This document shows, piece after piece, positions 8,089 through 14,483 of a DNA stretch of 38,935 nt. Below the pieces are notes generated by a model that saw only the letters and a program-made list of their open reading frames with translations, did not search any database and was not told the origin of the DNA. Origin of the DNA: an uncultured Olsenella sp. (GTDB lineage Bacteria > Actinomycetota > Coriobacteriia > Coriobacteriales > Atopobiaceae); assembly GCA_900314495.1 (NCBI GenBank), contig OMVJ01000021.1:1-38935 (forward strand). The letters are read 5' to 3'. Position numbers and translations under genes: made by a program. The stretch's first letter is position 1; every line of letters starts with the position of its first letter.

Positions 8089-10302
8089 CTACTCCTCGCG
8101 CATGACGTACCTCCTGAATGACCTGCCGCTGCTGTCCTTGCGCGTGACTGTCTTCAGCTCAGGCATGGCGTCCGACATCTTCCTGCCGAAGGAGACGGCG
8201 CTCCTAGGCGTGAGTCCAGAGTTCTCGCACCACGTCTTGTACCTCTGGTACACATCGTTGGTCGGCAGTCCGTCGAGGTCTCCAGCGTCGAGGGCGGTAT
8301 CCTCCAGCCACGCTTCAACACTGTCGTTCTCGATGCGGAAACGCTCCTTCAGCTCCTCAGCGGCCACGTTCGGCGTGAGCTCGCCACGCTCCAGCACGCG
8401 CTGGAGTCCAGTCACGGCGCGGACGAGAAGACGCTCAGACGCCCTCTCGGTGGTCAGCTTGCGGACGACAAACGGGTCAAAGTCGGGCGAGGTCTTCTTG
8501 AATTCGTGCGTGAACGGAATCGGGCTCAGCCTGCGCATGAATCCGAAGTTGTTCGACGCCACGTGCGGCATGACGTTGAAGCTGAAGACCATCGTGCAGT
8601 ACGGCGTAAACGTGACGCCACTCCTCTGCTTCACGTCTGAGTACATGGCACCTCCTGAGCTGACCTTCTTCAGGACGCTCTCCAGCTTGCGCGAGATTGT
8701 GTCTGAGGTGGCGTCATCACCTATGTTGGCGAGCTTGCCCATGAGGTTCAGGGCGGCAAAGCGTTGCTCCAGCTCGTCAGGCATGATAGCGGTGATGTTG
8801 TCCCCACCCAACGCGGTGCGCATGGCGGTCATCAACGCGCTCTTGCCGTTCTTGCCCTTGCCAGTCAGCGCGAATATGAATGGGAAGTCGTTGGACCGGA
8901 AGAGACACAGACCAATCATCTCCTCGATATCAGCAAGTGTGGCCTTGTTCCCGTCCGCGATTCTCTCCAGAGCGCGGTCCAGCTCCTCGCATTCGGCGGA
9001 AGGATTCCAGTCGTGCGGTACGGTGTTCGGAATCCTCAGGCTCTGCGAGTGCGGGACAAACTCCCCACTCTCCACGTCGAGGACGCCATTCCTGAATGAG
9101 ACGTACCTGGGGGATGCCTGAGGGTAGCGCGGCGCGCTCAGGTTGAAGAGTGACGTTACCTCGGTCCTAAGCTGCCGCTTGGCGTTGCCGTCGAGGGAGA
9201 TCACCTCGCGCTCAACGGCGTCCCACCCCACCTGATACATTCCGCTCCTGCCGCACACGGCGGGCATGCCGTCTATGAAGCATCCGCCACGCTCTGAGGT
9301 CAGCTTGCGGACGAGCTTCACGTGCTCGGGCTCTTGCTCGCGCTTCTCAGCGTTCTTGCCGCTCAGGGCCTTCTCGATGGTCAGCTCTCCATAGGTCGAG
9401 CTGCCGTGGTACTCGTCCCACTTGGCACGGTATAGTCCGCTCTTGCGGAAAACCCTATCCATCTGGGCGGCGTCACCTGTGTACTTGGCAATGACGTTGC
9501 ACAGCACGAGGTCACCCTCAGAGTGGCTGGAATGGCCGTCGAGGTCTCCACGCCACAGCGCGGGCTCGTCCTCTTTTACCTTAGACACAATGGCATCATC
9601 GGTCATTGTGGCCTTGGGCTTGGTCTTGGGCTTGCTCGCCTGAGCTGTCTTCTTCTTGCCGGGCTTGCCCTCCTTGGCCTTGGGTTTGAGATACGTCTGG
9701 TAGACCCTCCTCAGCACGGCGGATTCTGAAGCCTTGGCGAGTTCTAGCCGACTGCCGTTGAAAAGGTTGGTGGTCACTGTGAAGAAGCGGCCTGAGTCGT
9801 AAATCTCGAAATCGCCACGCTTGCAGGCGGTGAAGTCGCTGGGCTTCTTGCCCTCGAAGTAAAGGTGGAGTCCAGTACCAGACGGCGATATCTCACAGTA
9901 CGTGTGGCTATTGTCGGTAATCCACTGGAGCTCCTGCGGCAGCTTGCCGTCAGTCAGCACGTGGTCAATGTCGAGCCCGCAGAATTTGCCGCCGAACACA
10001 AAGCCTATGCCGTCCGCGCGGTACCTGCCGCTCTGGAAGGCATCCAGCGCGGTCTCGAAGTCACTCCACGTTGCAGATGCTCGCCTATTGCCCTCCTCAA
10101 CCTCCTCGGTGGTGTACTTGCGGTGCTCGGCCTTGGCTAGCTCCTTCACGGCTGGAGGAATGTCGATTGACTTGGCGCGGCGTCCGCTCTTCGGGTCATA
10201 CAGAACTTTTGTCTTCTTTTCTTCTCGCACCTCATACTTCCAGATGACCCACGAACGGGTATCGCGCATGGCCTGAGGGATGAATTCGGGGACGATCTCC
10301 AC
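8089..10302 (-). CDS. Primase-polymerase fused to D5/P4-type helicase
   Basis: 737 residues from a GTG at 10302, chosen because AGGAGG lies 8 nt upstream; a GTG three codons earlier would sit on that site. The N-terminal archaeo-eukaryotic primase (AEP) domain shows GLDIDHV (D111, D113), SPSGTGLHLYF (H146) and FEIYDSGRFFTVT (R172). A basic linker (about 205-235) follows. The C-terminal half is a D5-type N-domain and superfamily 3 helicase: Walker A GKGKNGKS (481-488), Walker B LANIGDD (about 524-530), then SSGGAMYSDVKQRSGVTF. Such proteins synthesise primers and unwind the origin of phages, satellites and plasmids. Its start follows the excisionase stop by 1 nt, so the two are coupled. Confidence 0.9.
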   Translation of the reverse strand: MEIVPEFIPQAMRDTRSWVIWKYEVREEKKTKVLYDPKSGRRAKSIDIPPAVKELAKAEHRKYTTEEVEEGNRRASATWSDFETALDAFQSGRYRADGIGFVFGGKFCGLDIDHVLTDGKLPQELQWITDNSHTYCEISPSGTGLHLYFEGKKPSDFTACKRGDFEIYDSGRFFTVTTNLFNGSRLELAKASESAVLRRVYQTYLKPKAKEGKPGKKKTAQASKPKTKPKATMTDDAIVSKVKEDEPALWRGDLDGHSSHSEGDLVLCNVIAKYTGDAAQMDRVFRKSGLYRAKWDEYHGSSTYGELTIEKALSGKNAEKREQEPEHVKLVRKLTSERGGCFIDGMPAVCGRSGMYQVGWDAVEREVISLDGNAKRQLRTEVTSLFNLSAPRYPQASPRYVSFRNGVLDVESGEFVPHSQSLRIPNTVPHDWNPSAECEELDRALERIADGNKATLADIEEMIGLCLFRSNDFPFIFALTGKGKNGKSALMTAMRTALGGDNITAIMPDELEQRFAALNLMGKLANIGDDATSDTISRKLESVLKKVSSGGAMYSDVKQRSGVTFTPYCTMVFSFNVMPHVASNNFGFMRRLSPIPFTHEFKKTSPDFDPFVVRKLTTERASERLLVRAVTGLQRVLERGELTPNVAAEELKERFRIENDSVEAWLEDTALDAGDLDGLPTNDVYQRYKTWCENSGLTPRSAVSFGRKMSDAMPELKTVTRKDSSGRSFRRYVMREE

Positions 10303-10303
10303 G

Positions 10304-10555
10304 CTACTCACCTCCTATGAAGTCGATAAGGGATTTCTTCGGGACGCGGATGACGCGACCAACGCGCACGGCGTAAAGCTCGCCACGCTTTATCAGCTCA
10401 CGCACGGTCTTCTCGTCCACCTGAAGCGCCTGAGCTGCCTGAGCGGTCTTCAGGATATCCGGGTACTCTGCAAACGGTACGTAGGGCGAAAAGCCCTCCC
10501 CACCATTGGCGGCAGGGAGGGCAACCTCAGCCCTATCAGAGCTGGAGGTAATCAA
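10304..10555 (-). CDS. Excisionase/AlpA-like HTH protein (TTG start)
   Basis: 83 residues. The C-terminal half is a MerR-like winged helix-turn-helix of the excisionase family: LKTAQAAQALQVDEKTVRELIKRGELYAVRVGRVIRVPKKSLIDF (residues 35-79), with the typical turn RGELYAVRVGR. The first 30 residues are disordered-looking. The start is TTG at 10555 with GAGGAGG 6 nt upstream; no ATG or GTG in frame is better placed. Such proteins bind near attachment sites to direct excision, or activate satellite promoters as AlpA does. It overlaps the upstream gene by 20 nt. Confidence 0.82.
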   Translation of the reverse strand: MITSSSDRAEVALPAANGGEGFSPYVPFAEYPDILKTAQAAQALQVDEKTVRELIKRGELYAVRVGRVIRVPKKSLIDFIGGE

Positions 10556-11015
10556 TCAGGGCCTCCTCACGCTTGATGTAGCGGGATGCGGGCTCTACCT
10601 CAATGAGGTCGAACATCGACGGTTCGAGCTTGATTTCCCACTCTGGATGGTCGCAAAGGAGCATCCGCTCGATGCACGGGACGTAAGCGTTAGGCATCTT
10701 GGGATATGCGCCACTGCCGTCCGTCACCAGATAGAATGTGTCGCGTACGTCCTGAGCGTACTTGTAGGGAGCGACGCGCCTACCCTGACGATGTGCCTGA
10801 GCGCACGGGAATGCAAAGCCATACACCGTGGCATCTTCATTGTTGCCAATCCAGATACCAACTCGATAACTGGTGTGGCTCGCCTTCTTGGTCTCCTCGA
10901 TGACCTCCTCAGGCGTAAGATGGTTCTGGGCGATATACACAGACGCCCTCTCTGCCCTGCTGCCGTGCTGACCTGCGAAATCGTCACGGCGGCGGGGATT
11001 CTTCTTTCTAGTCAT
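10536..11015 (-). CDS. Hypothetical protein of the element (159 aa)
   Basis: Start ATG at 11015 with GGAGGTG 6 nt upstream. I do not recognise a family. The N-terminus is basic and possibly disordered (TRKKNPRRRDDF), followed by a helix (HLTPEEVIEETKKAS) and beta-rich stretches (YRVGIWIGNNEDATVYGFAF, DTFYLVTDGSG, WEIKLEPSMFDLIEVEP). There are three cysteines and no signal or membrane segment. It overlaps its upstream neighbour by 8 nt and the excisionase by 20 nt, so it belongs to the translationally coupled element operon. Confidence 0.75.
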   Translation of the reverse strand: MTRKKNPRRRDDFAGQHGSRAERASVYIAQNHLTPEEVIEETKKASHTSYRVGIWIGNNEDATVYGFAFPCAQAHRQGRRVAPYKYAQDVRDTFYLVTDGSGAYPKMPNAYVPCIERMLLCDHPEWEIKLEPSMFDLIEVEPASRYIKREEALIDYLQL

Positions 11016-11268
11016 CGTTGCACCTCCAACCTTTTCCTCCAACCTCCCACAGCGTCTCAACGATGTGGGAAACCGTTGTGTCGAGACACCAGAGCAACTG
11101 AGAAGCAACCTTCACGTCATCACGAAGGTCATCCATGCGCGCCATAGTTGCCAGTTGCTCAGCTCGCGTAAGTGCGGCGTCCAGTTCGTTGTAGTTAGCC
11201 AGGTTGACGATGTGGCCGATTCTGGAAGCGGCATCCTCCATCTGGGCAAGAGCTTCAACGCGCTTCAT
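11008..11268 (-). CDS. Small helical protein B of the element (86 aa)
   Basis: Start ATG at 11268, overlapping the previous stop as TAATG, with GGAGGTGAGC upstream. Predominantly helical: VEALAQMEDAASRIGHI, ELDAALTRAEQLATMARMDDLRDDVKVASQLL. It is visibly related to the 85-residue protein encoded just upstream: ALAQM-[NE]-DAA, then NELDAALTRAEQLATMARMDDL against DELYGALEWAEDLAEKAGMEDL. The pair is therefore a tandem duplication that has diverged. Function unknown. Confidence 0.78.
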   Translation of the reverse strand: MKRVEALAQMEDAASRIGHIVNLANYNELDAALTRAEQLATMARMDDLRDDVKVASQLLWCLDTTVSHIVETLWEVGGKGWRCNDD

Positions 11269-11525
11269 TACTCGCTCACCTCCTTGGCTCGCATGTGGAG
11301 CATCATCACGACACGCCACTTGGCGTTCTGGGTGCGCTGGGCGAGGAGGTGCGCCTTCTGGGCGGCGTCCGCTAGGTCTTCCATACCTGCCTTCTCTGCG
11401 AGGTCTTCGGCCCACTCCAGCGCCCCATAAAGCTCGTCATCGTTCGACGCCACACTGATTGAGTCGGCGGCGTCATTCATCTGTGCGAGCGCAACATTGA
11501 GTCCCTTCCAGTTGACATTGCGCAT
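11268..11525 (-). CDS. Small helical protein A of the element (85 aa)
   Basis: Start ATG at 11525. The protein is helical and acidic in the middle ([36 protein letters not shown]) and ends in a helix rich in Met and Arg (WRVVMMLHMRAKEVSE). It has no transmembrane segment or known motif. It is a diverged duplicate of the gene directly downstream. Spacing to the upstream Cys-rich gene is 3 nt. The two could form a heterodimer; this is inference. No function is assigned. Confidence 0.78.
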   Translation of the reverse strand: MRNVNWKGLNVALAQMNDAADSISVASNDDELYGALEWAEDLAEKAGMEDLADAAQKAHLLAQRTQNAKWRVVMMLHMRAKEVSE

Positions 11526-11528
11526 TGC

Positions 11529-11711
11529 TTACATCTCCTCTGTCTCGATGACCTGAGCATCCTCAGGGTCTACCTCGAACGGGATGCAGCACGTGTAGTG
11601 CGCCATGAGCCCCTGATGCTCGTCTCCGGTTACCTCGCTCATGAGCGACCACGCGCACTCGCTGCCCTTGCAGTCGCTACGGCTGAGCGGGCAATACTTA
11701 TACGTGTTCAC
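11529..11711 (-). CDS. Cysteine-rich mini-protein of the element (60 aa, GTG start)
   Basis: Start GTG at 11711 overlaps the Xre-gene stop as TAGTG, with GGAGGTGAACGAGTA upstream. Five cysteines (C7, C14, C19, C41, C42) in YCPLSRSDCKGSECAW and HYTCCIPFEV could bind a metal ion. This arrangement is like small phage proteins that sense or chelate metal, but no family is recognised. The C-terminus is acidic (DPEDAQVIETEEM). Confidence 0.72.
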   Translation of the reverse strand: MNTYKYCPLSRSDCKGSECAWSLMSEVTGDEHQGLMAHYTCCIPFEVDPEDAQVIETEEM

Positions 11712-11920
11712 TACTCGTTCACCTCCTCAAAGAGCTCGTTCGGGTCACCCTGCCAGTCCAGCGCGGCAGCAATGCGCTTGCCACGATTCGGGTATGCGGG
11801 TTCCTTGCCGTTGACGATTCGATTCAGGTTCACCTGATTCACGTCAGCCATTCGTGCGAGCTGGGACTGGGACATATGGCGCTCTTCCAGCTCCTTCTTG
11901 ATGCGTAGCATGTTCTTCAC
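11711..11920 (-). CDS. Xre/Cro-type HTH regulator
   Basis: 69 residues, start ATG at 11920 with a GGAGGTG site. The HTH is LEERHMSQSQLARMADVNQVNLNRIVNGK (about residues 11-39): helix 2 SQSQLARMA, turn, recognition helix NQVNLNRIVNG. The C-terminal YPNRGKRIAAALDWQGDPNELF is typical of short Cro/C1 proteins. It is the first gene of the leftward operon and faces the integrase operon. It probably represses one or both promoters, as the master switch of the element (inference from position). Confidence 0.85.
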   Translation of the reverse strand: MKNMLRIKKELEERHMSQSQLARMADVNQVNLNRIVNGKEPAYPNRGKRIAAALDWQGDPNELFEEVNE

Positions 11921-11928
11921 CTCCTCCT

Positions 11929-11949
11929 CTATAGGCTCTAGTGGTATAG
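11929..11949. promoter_or_regulatory. Candidate operator of the Xre regulator
   Basis: A 21-bp imperfect palindrome with outer arms CTATA/TATAG centred on CTAG, 8 bp upstream of the Xre start. It overlaps minus-strand TATA-like boxes, so a bound dimer would block the leftward promoter. Confidence 0.35.
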
Positions 11950-11959
11950 TGCTCCTCAG

Positions 11960-11988
11960 TTGGCGGATACACTAACCCACACTTTTAA
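11960..11988 (+). promoter_or_regulatory. Candidate promoter of the integrase operon
   Basis: TTGGCG, 17 bp, TTTTAA; the ATG at 12011 is 22 nt after the -10 box. Short arms TGGCGG/CCGCCA (11961-11966, about 11989-11994) bracket it and may be a second operator. Confidence 0.4.
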
Positions 11989-12010
11989 CCGCCACACGTG
12001 AGGAGGAATC

Positions 12011-12952
12011 ATGAAGCAAGAGAAACCGACTTGGCGATTGAGGCTAGTGGATAGGAGCTACCTGAGCTTTGACACGCTCAGTGTCTACCGATTCCCACTC
12101 GCCTATGACGAGGAGCTGGAAGCGGTGTTCCCCGCGTACAACCCATTTGGCACGTATACGAAGGAGATCACCCTCGATGCTGAGTTCTACCTGCGCGAGC
12201 TGATGAACCTCGATGCCACGAACGAGAAGGAGATTCTTCGTTTCATGGATACCTGGGGGATGCTGACTTCCCCGTTCAGGTCACCACTGATTCCGGGTCA
12301 GGTGCTCAACGCGTCCATTGCCACACCTGAGGTTGAGGAGGTAGATGGTAAGCCTGTTGGTTATCCCGTTTCTACACCTGAGGCGTTCAGGAAAGCGTGT
12401 GACCTGCGCGACAAAATCAACGCACGTCATAACGGCGTATTGGCGCATGCACAGTTTGACTTCCCGCTGGAAACGTACAAGTTCGCCCCCATGCGGGAGT
12501 GCGTCCAGTCGGTCGAGTGGCTTCAGCAGACGATTGACTTTCTGGTGAGGATGAAGCGGGAAGGCACCTACGAAACGGGCGCTTACCTCGATATCGATGT
12601 TCGCAACGCGCGCGAGCACGTCATCACCATCAACAGGCTCGTCACTCCCTACTTCCCCCTGTCGGAAATCGTCACTCCCTATGACGAGAAGACTGCATCC
12701 AGCACGTCACGCGCCGTCACCCTGCCGCTCAGTATCGCGGTCCTTGCTCAACTAATCATTGGCCTTCGCTCAGATGACGGTTACCGCGTATGCCCTGAGT
12801 GCGGTCAGGTCTTCATGTACAAGCGCAACTCGAATGGCATCTCCTCGCGTGACCCACGCGCGCGCTATTGCTCAGCAGAGTGTCAGCGCGCATTCAATCG
12901 GAAGAAGGATGTTCGCAGGAATCACGCAAAGAAGAAGGAGGACCAATCATGA
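12011..12952 (+). CDS. Unknown protein with C-terminal Cys4 zinc finger, coupled to integrase
   Basis: 313 residues with AGGAGGAATC before the ATG. Residues 1-250 are mixed alpha/beta without a recognised domain, including a long aromatic-rich N-terminus and a helical centre (SVEWLQQTIDFLVRMKREG). The C-terminus has CPECGQVF (C261, C264) and ARYCSAECQRAFNRKK (C287, C291), a treble-clef-like zinc site followed by a basic tail, the layout of CGNR/SEC-C-type nucleic-acid-binding fingers. The stop overlaps the integrase start (ATGA), so the two are made together. A role in recombination or regulation is plausible but unproven. Confidence 0.8.
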   Translation: MKQEKPTWRLRLVDRSYLSFDTLSVYRFPLAYDEELEAVFPAYNPFGTYTKEITLDAEFYLRELMNLDATNEKEILRFMDTWGMLTSPFRSPLIPGQVLNASIATPEVEEVDGKPVGYPVSTPEAFRKACDLRDKINARHNGVLAHAQFDFPLETYKFAPMRECVQSVEWLQQTIDFLVRMKREGTYETGAYLDIDVRNAREHVITINRLVTPYFPLSEIVTPYDEKTASSTSRAVTLPLSIAVLAQLIIGLRSDDGYRVCPECGQVFMYKRNSNGISSRDPRARYCSAECQRAFNRKKDVRRNHAKKKEDQS

Positions 12953-14223
12953 AAGTACTGGGCGAGGGTTCGATTGTGGCTCTGGAGAAGCCTGAGAAGA
13001 CGTGCAAGAAGTGGCAACTTCGCGTTGCCGTTGGTCTCGATGCCTTTTCGGACACGTACAAGGTGAAGACGAGGAGGGTACGCGGCAGCAAGAAGACGGC
13101 TCGCATACTCCTACGGGAATTCATCGAGGAGCTGGAGGATGACGGCGCGGTGAGTTTCGACGCCGACAAAATCACTCTCGGCACGTTCGCCAAAGAATGG
13201 CTGGAGGAGCGGCGCACGTCCGTCAATCCGCCACGCGCGGGTACTCTGAGGAATGACGAGGTGAGCGTGAGGACCATCGACAATGCCATTGGCGGCGTCC
13301 GTCTTGCTGACCTCAACGCGCAGCACATAGCAACCTTCTACCGTGGCTTGGTCAGCGGTGAGACCTCGCTCTCTCGTAAGCCACTCTCTGGAGCGTCCGC
13401 GCACAAGAAGGCGGCAACCCTCCAGCAAATCCTAGATGTGGCAGTCAGAAGGCGTCTCATTCCCTTCAACCCATGCTCTTTGCTGGAGAAGAGTGAGCGT
13501 CCGAAGGTTGACACGCCTGAGCGCATGCCGCTGACTGACGAGGACGCCATGAAACTGATTGATGCCCTCTACGCGGGCGAGCCTGAGTCGCACACGATAG
13601 GCGCTCTCTTGGCTATTGAGCTCGGTTGTAGGCGTGAGGAGCTTCTTGGTCTCTCTTGGGGAGACGTTGACCTCCAGCACGGCATAGTCCATATCCAGCG
13701 CGCATACACTCAGGACGAGCTCCAGTTGATGCCCACAAAGTCAAAGATGGGAGACCGATTCATACCCATCTACGGCAGTCCGGTTCACAAGCGCCTGATT
13801 GAGTGGCGCGAGGTCCAGTCGCTCAGGCTGGAGAAGCTTGGGATGGGTCAGGACAACGCCACACCTGTTGTGACGAGTCGAGTCGGCGGGCGGATTGTCC
13901 CCAACAACTTCTATCGATGGTGGAGGAAGTATTGCGAGAAGTGCGGAATCGCCCCTTGCGGGCTGCACACGCTACGCCACACATACGCAACGGCATTGGG
14001 GAGGAGCAAGGTGGACCTGAAGACCATCCAGAAGCTCCTCGGTGACTCAACTGGAGCGGTTGCCCTGAACATCTATCAGCACTACGTTGAGCAAAACGGC
14101 GCGGATGCCATGAGTCTGGTAAGCGGTCTGTATCATGGCGGGCTCGCAAGCGGCGGCAATGGCGGCGCGAGTGGCTTCACGGCACTGGAGGAGCAAGCAC
14201 GTTTGCAAGTTATCCGCAGGTAG
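12949..14223 (+). CDS. int: Tyrosine recombinase (phage-type integrase)
   Basis: 424 residues. Start ATG at 12949 overlaps the upstream stop; GGAGG lies 6 nt before it. The N-terminal arm-binding domain (about 1-65) is an AP2-like beta fold, the SAM-like core-binding domain runs about 75-180 (TLGTFAKEWLEERR), and the catalytic domain about 190-390. Active-site residues: R228 in GCRREELLGL, K264 in PTKSKMGDR, H340 and R343 in LHTLRHTYAT, and Tyr376 in LNIYQHY. The usual second His (GHSS) is Asp366 (LGDSTGA), an accepted variant. The gene ends 110 bp from the tRNA attachment site and would integrate and excise the element. Confidence 0.95.
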   Translation: MKVLGEGSIVALEKPEKTCKKWQLRVAVGLDAFSDTYKVKTRRVRGSKKTARILLREFIEELEDDGAVSFDADKITLGTFAKEWLEERRTSVNPPRAGTLRNDEVSVRTIDNAIGGVRLADLNAQHIATFYRGLVSGETSLSRKPLSGASAHKKAATLQQILDVAVRRRLIPFNPCSLLEKSERPKVDTPERMPLTDEDAMKLIDALYAGEPESHTIGALLAIELGCRREELLGLSWGDVDLQHGIVHIQRAYTQDELQLMPTKSKMGDRFIPIYGSPVHKRLIEWREVQSLRLEKLGMGQDNATPVVTSRVGGRIVPNNFYRWWRKYCEKCGIAPCGLHTLRHTYATALGRSKVDLKTIQKLLGDSTGAVALNIYQHYVEQNGADAMSLVSGLYHGGLASGGNGGASGFTALEEQARLQVIRR

Positions 14224-14232
14224 AAAACCGTC

Positions 14233-14253
14233 TCTGTACCAGATTTGTACCAG
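14233..14253. repeat. Right-end copy of the 21-bp direct repeat (arm-type site)
   Basis: Exactly equal and same orientation as 6777-6797; it contains TGTACCAG twice, 11 bp apart. It starts 9 bp after the integrase stop codon. Confidence 0.6.
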
Positions 14254-14273
14254 TACAACTTTTTATCTAACAG

Positions 14274-14327
14274 AAAGAGCGTTTCCGTAGGTTGGTTTAG
14301 CGGCCTGTACCTGCGGAAACGCTCTTT
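14274..14327 (-). terminator. Element-borne replacement terminator for tRNA-Leu
   Basis: An 18-bp stem (arms 14274-14291 and 14310-14327, one T/G pair) with an 18-nt loop starts 9 bp downstream of the tRNA 3' end. On the minus strand it ends in CTCTTTCTGTT. It sits inside the element, so integration would supply a new hairpin in place of the one displaced to 6589-6624. Confidence 0.6.
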
Positions 14328-14335
14328 AAGTATCA

Positions 14336-14368
14336 ATGGTGCGGGCGAAAGGACTTGAACCTTCATGA
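14336..14368 (-). repeat. Right attachment site within tRNA-Leu
   Basis: 33-bp core identical to 6637-6669. It covers the tRNA-Leu 3' end, so the tRNA remains intact after integration. Confidence 0.9.
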
Positions 14369-14423
14369 GATTGCTCTCATACGGACCTGAACCGTACGCG
14401 TCTGCCAATTCCGCCACGCCCGC
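14337..14423 (-). tRNA. tRNA-Leu(CAG)
   Basis: 87-nt class II tRNA. Acceptor GCGGGCG pairs with CGCCCGC, the anticodon loop TTCAGGT carries CAG, the long variable arm is TGAGAGCAATCTCA, the T loop is GGTTCAAGTCC, and CCA is encoded. It is the integration target of the element. Confidence 0.96.
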
Positions 14424-14434
14424 GTGCGGGAGCT

Positions 14435-14464
14435 ATAGTACTACGAACGCGCCAGTGTTTTCAA
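14435..14464 (-). promoter_or_regulatory. Promoter of tRNA-Leu(CAG)
   Basis: Minus-strand TTGAAA and TACTAT are 18 bp apart; the start would be about 5 nt before the tRNA. It overlaps the region upstream of the divergent kinase gene. Confidence 0.6.
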
Positions 14465-14483
14465 GCAGAATTTTCTGGGTAAA

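Larger units (their letters stand above)
6637..14368. mobile_element. Integrated satellite-like element in tRNA-Leu(CAG)
   Basis: About 7.7 kb between 33-bp direct repeats. The rightmost gene is a tyrosine integrase whose 3' end is 110 bp from the intact tRNA. Divergent from the integrase operon is an Xre-headed operon of six further genes ending in an excisionase-like gene and a primase-polymerase/helicase, then about 1.4 kb of repeats. No structural, packaging, lysis, relaxase or conjugation gene is present. The order int - regulator - small genes - xis - pri/rep - origin is that of phage-inducible chromosomal islands; a small integrated plasmid is the alternative. Confidence 0.85.
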
